Shown here piece by piece: positions 1 to 6,856 of a DNA stretch of 64,000 nucleotides. Made by a program: the position numbers and the translations under genes. This DNA comes from Rhizobiales bacterium 32-66-11 (GTDB taxonomy: Bacteria; Pseudomonadota; Alphaproteobacteria; Rhizobiales; Xanthobacteraceae). The stretch covers positions 62,001 to 126,000 of the forward strand of contig NCEH01000001.1 in assembly GCA_002304505.1 (NCBI GenBank), read 5' to 3'. The notes beneath the pieces are model-generated. The model did no database searches. It saw only the letters and a list, made by a program, of their open reading frames with translations, and was not told the origin of the DNA. Each line of letters starts with the position of its first letter. Position 1 is the first letter of the stretch.

Positions 1-470
1 ATCAGGATGCCCAGGCAACCGCCCGCGCACACCACGCCGGCGGCGATCTTGGTATCATAGCCGGCCCGCAGCATAGCCGGAAAGGCCAGCAGGCCCATGA
101 GCGTCACCACCGCGCCGACGATGCCGGTGGCGGTCGCGAACATGGCGCAGGTGATCAAGGTGGCGACCGCGAGCGATCCCGGCACCCAGCCCGCCGCCAG
201 CTGGATCGCCCGGAACAGGCGATCGAGGATGTTGGCGCGTTCCACCACATAGCCCATGAACAGGAACAGGGGGATCGAGATCAGGACGTCGTTCGCCATG
301 ACGCTGTAGGTGCGCTGGACGAACAATTGAAACACCGTATCGCCGCGTGTGATGTATCCAAAGCCGACACCGAGCGCCATCAGCGTAAATGCGATGGGAA
401 ATCCGAGCATGAGGAAGACAAGGAACAGAACGAGCATCAAAATGCCGAGGGCGGGATCAGACAAAAACAT
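1..470 (-). CDS. dctM: TRAP transporter large permease DctM (partial, N-terminal part)
   Basis: This reading frame starts with ATG at 470 and runs off the left edge, giving about 156 residues of the large membrane subunit of a tripartite ATP-independent periplasmic (TRAP) transporter. The visible protein begins MFLSDPALGILMLVLFLVFL and holds hydrophobic segments near residues 6-32, 55-75 and 95-135, plus the motif ISIPLFLFMGY typical of the DctM family. The large subunit forms the sodium-coupled channel that accepts substrate from DctP. Its ATG shares one base with the dctQ stop codon (TGATG), so the two are translationally coupled. The C-terminal two thirds lie outside the window. Substrate cannot be read from this part. 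Confidence 0.93.
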   Translation of the reverse strand, partial: MFLSDPALGILMLVLFLVFLMLGFPIAFTLMALGVGFGYITRGDTVFQLFVQRTYSVMANDVLISIPLFLFMGYVVERANILDRLFRAIQLAAGWVPGSLAVATLITCAMFATATGIVGAVVTLMGLLAFPAMLRAGYDTKIAAGVVCAGGCLGIL

Positions 471-1069
471 CACAGTGCCCCCTTGCCGATGGCTTCGGCG
501 TCCGCCTTGTTGGCGGCGTCTTCAAGAATGAGTTTTTCCATCTCCTCGACATCGTGCAGCCGGTCCGGCCAGACTCCGGTGCGCAAGGTGATGATGCAAC
601 GGATCACCTCCACCACGCCCTGCATGAACATGAGCACGCCAGTGATGGGAATGAGCCCTTTGAAGGGCCAGATCCTCGGCCCGTCGGGCGAGAAGGAGGA
701 ATGTTCGTTCAGCAGGTAGGAGAGATAAAAATAGCCCCAGCCGGAGTAGATGAGGGCGATGATCCCAGGAAAAAAGAACAGGAAATAGAGCACCAGATCG
801 ACCGCGGCCTGCCGCTTCGGCGGCCAGTTGCGATACAGGAAGTCCCCACGCACATGACCGTTGCGCGAGAGCGTGTAGGCGCCCGCCATCATGAACAAGG
901 TGCCGTATAGGATGTAGGAGACGTCATAGGCCCACGAGGTGGGCGACCGCAGCGCATATCTGCAAAAGACTTCGTAGCAGATGGCGACGGTCAGGATAAC
1001 GATGACCCAGGCGAATAACTTGCCAACAAAGGTATTGAATTTATCGATACCGATCAGAAACGCTTGCAT
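470..1069 (-). CDS. dctQ: TRAP transporter small permease DctQ
   Basis: A 199-residue membrane protein with four predicted transmembrane segments (about residues 18-38, 47-70, 92-115 and 136-158), the usual layout of the small TRAP permease that supports DctM. I start at the ATG at 1069 because a GGAGA ribosome site lies about 8 bases upstream; an upstream in-frame start at 1132 would add 21 arginine-rich residues that do not look like this family. It lies between dctP and dctM in the order P-Q-M, and its stop overlaps the dctM start by one base. The 173-base gap to dctP contains an inverted repeat that may reduce expression of the membrane subunits relative to the binding protein. Confidence 0.92.
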   Translation of the reverse strand: MQAFLIGIDKFNTFVGKLFAWVIVILTVAICYEVFCRYALRSPTSWAYDVSYILYGTLFMMAGAYTLSRNGHVRGDFLYRNWPPKRQAAVDLVLYFLFFFPGIIALIYSGWGYFYLSYLLNEHSSFSPDGPRIWPFKGLIPITGVLMFMQGVVEVIRCIITLRTGVWPDRLHDVEEMEKLILEDAANKADAEAIGKGAL

Positions 1070-1146
1070 TGCGCGAATTCTCCGCTTCGGCAGCCGTGAC
1101 GGCGCCCCTCGTCCTCGCGGTGCACGCGCCACGATGCGCCCGTCCC

Positions 1147-1205
1147 CGTCTCATGCGCACAACCGCCCGTGGCAATGGCCAGGGGCGGTTGCAGCTTTCG
1201 AGACG
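1147..1205 (-). promoter_or_regulatory. Inverted repeat between dctP and dctQ
   Basis: AACCGCCC (1161-1168) is the exact reverse complement of GGGCGGTT (1183-1190), and an outer pair CGTCTC (1147-1152) and GAGACG (1200-1205) extends the structure. There is no clear U-tract, so this may be an attenuator or an mRNA-stabilising hairpin 3' of dctP. Intercistronic hairpins are common behind binding-protein genes, but the role here is inferred. Confidence 0.4.
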
Positions 1206-1242
1206 AGGGCGTGGGCGCCCGGCGCGCGGTGCCGCGCCGGCG

Positions 1243-2373
1243 TCAGGCCTTCTGGAAGAAGTGGTTGTAGGCGAAGGCGCTATCCGCCTCATATTGAAGG
1301 CGGAAGCCGACCACGCGCTTGGCCCACGCCATCTGGCTGTCGACCACCTTTTTGAAGAACGGGTCGGCCGACAGATTGGCGATCACCTTGTCCCAGGCGT
1401 TGAGCTGGGCTTCCAGCACCGATTTCGGCGTGGTGATGACCTTCACGCCGCGGGCCTTGAGCGCCTCGAGGTCCTTCGAATAGCGGTCCTGCGCCTTCCA
1501 CATCATGTCCGAGGAGGCCGCATCCGAAGCGCCGCGGATGATCGCCTGGACATCCTTCGGCAGGCTCTCGAACTTGGTCTTGTTGAACAGGACCTCGAAG
1601 CATTCCAGGGCTTGGTGATAGCTCTGCACCATGTAGACCTTGGACACATCCGGGAAGCCGAGCACGGTGTCGGACGAGGGGTTGTTGAACTCCGCCCCTT
1701 CCAGCAGGCCGCGGTCCATGGCCGGCACGATTTCGCCACCGGCAACGATGGTGACCGCGACGCCCATTTCCTTGAATACGTCCGCGCCCAGACCCACGGT
1801 ACGGTATTTCATGCCCTTCATCTGGTCCGGGCTCGTGATCTCCGCCTTGAACCAGCCGAGCGGCTGAGTCGGCATGGGCCCGGTGAGCATGCCCACGACA
1901 TTGAGCTTGAGGATCTGCTGGGTCAGTTCGTCGTACAGCTGCTGGCCGCCGCCATACCGCACCCAGCCGAGCAATTCATCGGCATCCCAGCCGAAGGCGG
2001 GCGCGGTGCCGAACAAGGAGAACGCCTTGTTCTTGCCGTACCAATAGGCGGAAACCCCGTGTCCGCCGTCGATGATGCCGGAGCTGACCGCGTCCAGCAC
2101 CTGGAATGCGGGAACCACGGCGCCAGCGGCGAGCAGTTCCAGTTCCACGCGCCCGCCGGCCATCTGGTTCACATAGCGGACGAAATCGCCCGCGAATTCA
2201 TGGAAGATGTCCTTGTTTGGCCAGGTGGACTGGAATTTCAGTTTGATCGGCGCCTGGGCGTGGACGGCCGGGGCTGCGATGACGGCGGCACCCGCCGCCG
2301 TGGCGGCTGCAGCCGTAAGAAAGCCGCGTCGCGACGGACGTGCGGACTCATTCACTTTGGAAGTGTCAGTCAA
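1243..2373 (-). CDS. dctP: TRAP transporter periplasmic substrate-binding protein DctP
   Basis: A 376-residue solute-binding protein of the DctP family. It has a twin-arginine signal (SRRGFL, residues 14-19), a hydrophobic stretch and a likely AHA cleavage site near residue 39, so it is probably exported folded by Tat. The mature part starts IKLKFQSTWP, and the region KGMKYRTVG carries the arginine that binds the substrate carboxylate in this family. The start codon is TTG at 2373, chosen because AGGGAGGA lies 5 bases upstream and no in-frame ATG precedes the signal peptide. First gene of the dctPQM operon; a perfect dyad at 2476-2493 lies in its upstream region. The substrate is probably an organic acid, but this is not determined by sequence. 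Confidence 0.93.
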   Translation of the reverse strand: MTDTSKVNESARPSRRGFLTAAAATAAGAAVIAAPAVHAQAPIKLKFQSTWPNKDIFHEFAGDFVRYVNQMAGGRVELELLAAGAVVPAFQVLDAVSSGIIDGGHGVSAYWYGKNKAFSLFGTAPAFGWDADELLGWVRYGGGQQLYDELTQQILKLNVVGMLTGPMPTQPLGWFKAEITSPDQMKGMKYRTVGLGADVFKEMGVAVTIVAGGEIVPAMDRGLLEGAEFNNPSSDTVLGFPDVSKVYMVQSYHQALECFEVLFNKTKFESLPKDVQAIIRGASDAASSDMMWKAQDRYSKDLEALKARGVKVITTPKSVLEAQLNAWDKVIANLSADPFFKKVVDSQMAWAKRVVGFRLQYEADSAFAYNHFFQKA

Positions 2374-2676
2374 TGTATCCTCCCTAAGGGGGTACGGCTC
2401 TCTTCGGAACCATAGCGGTGTTGGCGCACCATTCCCCCGAACGCCCTAGCAGACGCTACGTCATGCCGGTACGGCAATAGACTTTAGTCTATTTCAGTCA
2501 AAAATATTCGGACCTTTGACCAAAAGCCGGCCCGCTCAGTCCTGGAATGGCGAGCCGCAGGGCGCATTTTTGCCGGACCGTGATGCCACGCGCGCGCGAT
2601 ACTTGCCGGGAGGCGCGAGGCGGAATACCTGTATGCGCCTTCGCCGGGTCTGCCCGGTCGAGCGGGGAGCATTGAA
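2374..2676. other. Divergent intergenic region between dctP and the GST gene
   Basis: This 303-base stretch separates the minus-strand dctP operon from the plus-strand glutathione S-transferase gene. It must hold both promoters. The base composition dips towards AT around 2470-2520, where the perfect dyad at 2476-2493 lies. No convincing small gene was found. Confidence 0.6.
2476..2493. promoter_or_regulatory. Operator-like perfect dyad upstream of dctP
   Basis: AATAGACT and AGTCTATT form a perfect 8-bp inverted repeat around a two-base centre, in the AT-rich part of the dctP/GST intergenic region about 100 bases upstream of the dctP start. Size and spacing suit a dimeric helix-turn-helix regulator such as a GntR or IclR member. 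No such regulator gene is visible nearby, so the cognate protein is unknown. Confidence 0.5.
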
Positions 2677-3381
2677 ATGGCCGAAATCCAGCAACCCATC
2701 GAGCTTCATTACTGGCCCACCCCCAACGGGTGGAAGATCGCCATCATGCTCGAGGAATGCGAACTGCCCTACACCGTGAAGCTGGTGAACATCGGCAAGG
2801 GGGATCAGTTCAGGCCGGATTTTCTCGCCATTTCGCCCAACAACAAGATTCCCGCGATCCTCGATCCCAACGGTCCGGACGGCGCGCCGATCTCGGTGTT
2901 CGAGTCGGGCGCGATCCTGCAATATCTTGGCCGCAAGACCGGCAAATTCTATCCCGCCGAAGAGCGCAAGCGGGTGGAGGTGGAGGAGTGGCTGTTCTGG
3001 CAGATGGGCGGCCTTGGCCCCATGGCCGGGCAGGCCCACCACTTCCGCATCTATGCGCCCGAGAAGATCCCTTACGCCGTTGACCGCTACACCAACGAGG
3101 TGCATCGCCTGTATGGCGTGATGAACGCGCGCCTGAAGGATCGCGAGTTCCTGGCCGGAGACTATTCGATCGCCGATATGGCCTGCATCGGCTGGGCGAA
3201 GCTCTGGGAGCGCCAGGGCCAGAAGATCGACGAGTTTCCGCACTTCCAGCGCTGGCTTGAAACCGTGAAGATGCGCCCTGCCGTCCAGCGCGGCCTTGCG
3301 GTGAACGCCGAGGAGCGCAAGCCGGACCTCTCCAATGACAAGGAAGCCCAGAGCATCCTGTTCGGCCAGCGCGCGCGATGA
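2677..3381 (+). CDS. Glutathione S-transferase family protein (Ure2p/YfcG-like)
   Basis: A 234-residue cytoplasmic protein with an N-terminal thioredoxin-like domain (residues about 8-90) and an all-helical C-terminal domain (about 100-215). Visible glutathione-site features are N17 in NGWK, the cis-proline motif KIPAI at 57-61 and ESGAI at 76-80. The Asn-containing active-site turn is typical of the Ure2p/YfcG group, which act as disulfide-bond oxidoreductases or glutathione transferases. The start ATG has GGGGAG about 8 bases upstream. It stands alone, divergent from the TRAP operon, so its physiological substrate cannot be inferred. Confidence 0.92.
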   Translation: MAEIQQPIELHYWPTPNGWKIAIMLEECELPYTVKLVNIGKGDQFRPDFLAISPNNKIPAILDPNGPDGAPISVFESGAILQYLGRKTGKFYPAEERKRVEVEEWLFWQMGGLGPMAGQAHHFRIYAPEKIPYAVDRYTNEVHRLYGVMNARLKDREFLAGDYSIADMACIGWAKLWERQGQKIDEFPHFQRWLETVKMRPAVQRGLAVNAEERKPDLSNDKEAQSILFGQRAR

Positions 3382-3508
3382 AGGCTTGAGCCGCCCTCTC
3401 GCTTTTTGCGCGGGGTCGGCTTAGATGCGAGCGCCGCCACCGGCCGTGGCGCCCGCGGACGGGCATTCGGACCATGCGCGGCAGCAAGGTCCAGGAGTTG
3501 CTCTTTCC

Positions 3509-5500
3509 ATGTCGCCCGATCCGCGCACGATACTTGGCCAGGCCGCCGCATTCGCCCGGGCGGGGCAGATGGACAAGGCCATCGAGGGGTTCCGCCTCGC
3601 GGTGCAGCTTCAGCCGGCCCTGGTCGATGGGCATCGCATGCTGGCCATGGCGCTGATCCAGGCGGGCCAGCCGGACGAGGCCCTGCCGAGCGCGCGGCGC
3701 ACCGCCAATCTGGTGCCAAAAGATCCTCACGCGGCGATTCTCCTCGCGGTCGCGCTCCAGGGCGTTGGCCAATTCGAGAAGGCGCTTGCCACCGCCGAGC
3801 GCGCCATCAAGCTCGCGCCGCAATTGGGCGAGGCCCATTTCCAGGCGGCCAATGCGCTCGGCGCCCTCAATCGACACGATGCCGCCGCCAAGGCCTATTC
3901 GCGGGTGCTGGAACTCGACCCGCTGGCGGTGGAGGCACTGGCCAATCGGTCCGTCGCCTTGGTGCGCGCGGGCCATCCGGACGCGGCGCTCGCCGATTGC
4001 GAACGCTTGCTGCAATTGCAGCCCTGGTCGCCGGTCCACCCCGTCAACAAGGGCTTCATCCTGCTCGAACGCGGCGCCGCCGCCGAGGCGCGTGCCGCCG
4101 CCGAGCAAGCGATAAGTGTGGCGCCCGATTTCGTGGATGCCCACCATCTGTTGGGGGAATGCTGTTTTCTCCTCGGCGATCTGGAAGGCGCGTGCGCGGC
4201 CTATCAGCAGGCAGTGACGCGGGCTCCGCTGCGCGCGGATTTCCGTCTGCGCTACGCCTTTCTCCTACGCCGGCTTGGCGCATTCGCGGAGGCGCACGAG
4301 CAAAGCGCCGCCGTGCTTGAGGCCGAACCGGGCAATCCGGCCGCCTTGTTCGAGCGCGGCATGGCGGGTAAAGGCCTGGGCGATGCCGTGGGCGCGCTGG
4401 AAGATCTGGACGCCCTACTGGCGAAGGAACCGCCTTTCACCGAGGCGCTGCTCGCCCGGGCGCGCCTTCTGACCCATCTCGGTGCGCGCGCCGATGCCCG
4501 CGCCGCCATCGACAAAGCCCTTCATCTCGACGCGCACAATGCCTATGCGCTCGACGCCCGCGCAAACGAAGCTCTGGCGCGGGGCGCCTGGGCCGAGGGG
4601 TGGGCCGCGCTCGACGCTGCGGCACGGGCGCCGCGTGCCCGTCTCGCAGCGCGCAACGTCGGGGTCTGGGATGGCGCCGGCAGCCCGCGTGCCCTCGTGG
4701 TCGTCGCCGGCGAGCGCCTTTCGGACACGATTGCGCTGGTGCGCCTGCTGCCGCTGCTGGCCGATCGCGGCATCGAACCGCGTTTGCTGGTTGCGGACCC
4801 GGCGGATGCCGCCCTGTTCGCCTCCTTGGACCCGCGTGTCGTGATTCTGCCCGATCCCGAGCGGATAGATCCGGCCGAGGAGGGGGTCTTGGGCGTTGCC
4901 CTGGCCAGCTTGCCCCAGCTCGTTGCGCCCAACCCGATCCTCTGGCCGCGCGTGCCTTATCTGCATGCACCGCCGGAGCGCCTTTCAGCCTGGAGTCATG
5001 CGCGTTCCGCCGGCGATCTGGTGATCGGCATCCATTGGCAGAGCGAGGAAGTCGGCCGCGTCGAGCCCCTGCGCAGCGCACCGCTGGACGCCTTTGCGCC
5101 GCTCGCCGCGATCGAGGGGGTGCGGCTCGTGGGGCTCCAGCAGGGTCCGGCGGCGGCGCAGATGGATCGCGTGCCGTTCCGCGGGCGCATCCTGCGCCTG
5201 GAGAGTGATTTCGACGCTGACGGCACGTTTCTCGACAGCGCCGCGCTGCTGCATCACCTGGACCTGCTTGTGAGCGTCGATGCGCCTCTCGCGCATCTCG
5301 CGGCGGCCATGAACCGGCCGGTGTTGCTCGCAGCGAGCGGAGCGACCCATTTCGCCTTCGCCGGTGATGGTATGGACAACGGGCTCTATCCCTCGGTGCG
5401 CGTGGTGCGCCAGGAGCAGGCGGGACAATGGGGCGGCGTATTCACCGCAATAGCGGCAGGGGTGGAGATGGGTAGGGCGGAAACTCATGAGCACAAGTGA
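3509..5500 (+). CDS. TPR-repeat protein with glycosyltransferase-like C-terminal domain
   Basis: About 663 residues. The first 350 residues are tandem tetratricopeptide repeats, recognisable by the recurring A-x3-Y/F-x5-LDP pattern (for example YSRVLELDPLAVEALAN). The C-terminal 270 residues resemble the glycosyltransferase-B-like domain that follows TPRs in many bacterial proteins; near the end, SVDAPLAHLAAAMNRPV matches the nucleotide-sugar-site region of heptosyltransferase (GT9)/GT41-like proteins. I place the start at ATG 3509, preceded by CAGGAG; an ATG at 3425 would add 28 proline/alanine-rich residues. The stop overlaps the DUF6165 gene by 14 bases, suggesting coupled translation. A glycosylation role for the adhesins downstream is possible but only inferred. 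Confidence 0.8.
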   Translation: MSPDPRTILGQAAAFARAGQMDKAIEGFRLAVQLQPALVDGHRMLAMALIQAGQPDEALPSARRTANLVPKDPHAAILLAVALQGVGQFEKALATAERAIKLAPQLGEAHFQAANALGALNRHDAAAKAYSRVLELDPLAVEALANRSVALVRAGHPDAALADCERLLQLQPWSPVHPVNKGFILLERGAAAEARAAAEQAISVAPDFVDAHHLLGECCFLLGDLEGACAAYQQAVTRAPLRADFRLRYAFLLRRLGAFAEAHEQSAAVLEAEPGNPAALFERGMAGKGLGDAVGALEDLDALLAKEPPFTEALLARARLLTHLGARADARAAIDKALHLDAHNAYALDARANEALARGAWAEGWAALDAAARAPRARLAARNVGVWDGAGSPRALVVVAGERLSDTIALVRLLPLLADRGIEPRLLVADPADAALFASLDPRVVILPDPERIDPAEEGVLGVALASLPQLVAPNPILWPRVPYLHAPPERLSAWSHARSAGDLVIGIHWQSEEVGRVEPLRSAPLDAFAPLAAIEGVRLVGLQQGPAAAQMDRVPFRGRILRLESDFDADGTFLDSAALLHHLDLLVSVDAPLAHLAAAMNRPVLLAASGATHFAFAGDGMDNGLYPSVRVVRQEQAGQWGGVFTAIAAGVEMGRAETHEHK

Positions 5501-5900
5501 AGCGATGCCGGCTCCGGTGGAGATTCTCGCTCCGGTTTCCGCCGGTGAGCTGATCGACAAGATCACCATCCTCGAAATCAAGGCGGAACGCATCACCGAT
5601 CCAGCGAAGCGCGCGAACGTGGTGCGGGAGCTGACCGCCCTGGCACGGCTGCGGGACATGCATGCCTTGAACGCGGGGTTCGAGACGCTGACAGCCGAAA
5701 TCAAGGGCGTGAACGAGGCGCTCTGGGAGATCGAAGACGCGCTGCGCGAACTGGAAGCGGAAAAACGCTTCGACGCCAGGTTCGTGGAACTGGCGCGCGC
5801 GGTCTATGTGACCAATGATCGGCGGGCCGCGATCAAGAAGGAAATTAATGTCCGTTCCGGCTCCCTGTTTGTGGAAGAGAAATCCTACGCCGGCACTTAA
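5487..5900 (+). CDS. DUF6165 family protein
   Basis: A 137-residue soluble protein, mostly helical, with the strongly conserved block GELIDKITILEIKAERI at about residues 20-36 and a second block near VYVTNDRRAAIKKEIN, both characteristic of DUF6165. The function of the family is unknown; members often sit beside TPR/glycosyltransferase genes. Here the ATG lies inside the end of the TPR gene (14-base overlap), so the two form one transcription unit. No signal peptide or membrane segment is visible. The next feature downstream is a tRNA gene. Confidence 0.82.
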   Translation: MSTSEAMPAPVEILAPVSAGELIDKITILEIKAERITDPAKRANVVRELTALARLRDMHALNAGFETLTAEIKGVNEALWEIEDALRELEAEKRFDARFVELARAVYVTNDRRAAIKKEINVRSGSLFVEEKSYAGT

Positions 5901-5964
5901 TTGCGAGGACAAGGGCGGCGGCGGCTTGCAAAGCCGTCTTTCGTTCGGCATACGTGAACGCAAT

Positions 5965-6056
5965 GGAGACGTGGCCGAGAGGCTGAAGGCACTCGTTTGC
6001 TAAATGAGCAGACCCCCAAAAGGGTCTCGAGGGTTCGAATCCCTCCGTCTCCGCCA
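5965..6056 (+). tRNA. tRNA-Ser (anticodon GCU)
   Basis: A class II tRNA of 92 bases including encoded CCA. The acceptor GGAGACG (5965-5971) pairs with CGTCTCC (6046-6052), followed by discriminator G and CCA. The anticodon loop TTGCTAA between CTCGT and ATGAG gives GCU, reading AGC/AGU. The long variable arm is GACCCCCAAAAGGGTC and the T-loop has GGTTCGAATCC. Confidence 0.97.
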
Positions 6057-6422
6057 CCATTCAAAACCTCGGGTGCCCGCGAACGCCGCTCGGACTCAGC
6101 ATTGGAAAATGATTGTTCCGATGCTTTTAGCCGTGGGTATGCTGGGTGGCGCGAGGTTGGCGCGGTCCCGATGCGAGACGTCGACGCGCCCCCGAAGGGC
6201 GGTCTTCCGCGCGTCCCTTAACCTGCGGCCTCGCCGCGGCAATGGGTTGCGGACGCTAAATCTAAACCTTTGAGTTTCAATGCGATCTTCGCGACGAGGC
6301 GGTTCGCCGGCGAAGCAACGAATATTAATATAACATTTTGATGCATCGCATTTTAGGGATTTCGCAAGAAACGGTTCGTAGTTTGCGTCTCGCGGGGGGC
6401 CGCCATCGATTGATGAGGTAGT
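6057..6422. other. Gene-free stretch behind tRNA-Ser(GCU), GC-rich to AT-rich transition
   Basis: No supported gene in 366 bases. Composition falls from GC-rich near 6,200 to strongly AT-rich after about 6,280 (for example AATATTAATATAACATTTTG near 6320). No copy of the tRNA 3' end and no integrase was seen, so there is no direct evidence of an integration event. Confidence 0.6.
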
Positions 6423-6830
6423 ATGATGTCGGTCGGGGTTGACGTGCAATATTCAATAGGTAATATGGTAGTTATTGACGCTGTATCGGTTCGGGTTGTG
6501 GCGTTTAGAAATAGTCTTATGTCCGAACGTTTCGACTCCTGGAGTGAAATGGATATAAATCTAATATTTATCCATTATATCATGGGAATTGTTGTGTGTG
6601 TTTTCGCCAATTACGCGCCTGACCGGCAAATTAAAATAATTCAATACTTAGCGGAATTGGAAATCTCACAGGAGGAGGCCGTTCGCGCTCTTCATATCGT
6701 CCCGCCGGGCGGGCGGGGTGGTCTCGCGCGTGCCATTGAAGCCGCGGAGCTGGCGGGGCGCTTTGACGGCGGGAGCATAAGAAATTCTCAGTCGAGTCAA
6801 TATCGATCTGAAAGAGTGGGAGCTTTGTAG
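6423..6830 (+). CDS. Hypothetical protein, AT-rich, doubtful
   Basis: An open frame of 135 codons beginning ATGATGTCGGTC. The predicted protein has a hydrophobic stretch at about residues 47-64 (INLIFIHYIMGIVVCVFAN) and a C-terminal part that could form helices (EISQEEAVRALHIV). I do not recognise it. The base composition is far more AT-rich than its neighbours and no strong ribosome site precedes it. It could be a small acquired gene or simply open AT-rich DNA upstream of the adhesin. Confidence 0.35.
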   Translation: MMSVGVDVQYSIGNMVVIDAVSVRVVAFRNSLMSERFDSWSEMDINLIFIHYIMGIVVCVFANYAPDRQIKIIQYLAELEISQEEAVRALHIVPPGGRGGLARAIEAAELAGRFDGGSIRNSQSSQYRSERVGAL

Positions 6831-6856
6831 AAATAATTATTTTCTAGTATGCGGGG

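Noticed and set aside
1069..2415. A 448-codon plus-strand frame opposite dctP
   Set aside because: Antisense of a clear Tat-exported TRAP binding protein.
5965..6830. Integration at tRNA-Ser(GCU)
   Set aside because: AT-rich DNA follows the tRNA, but no repeat of its 3' end, integrase or mobility gene was found.
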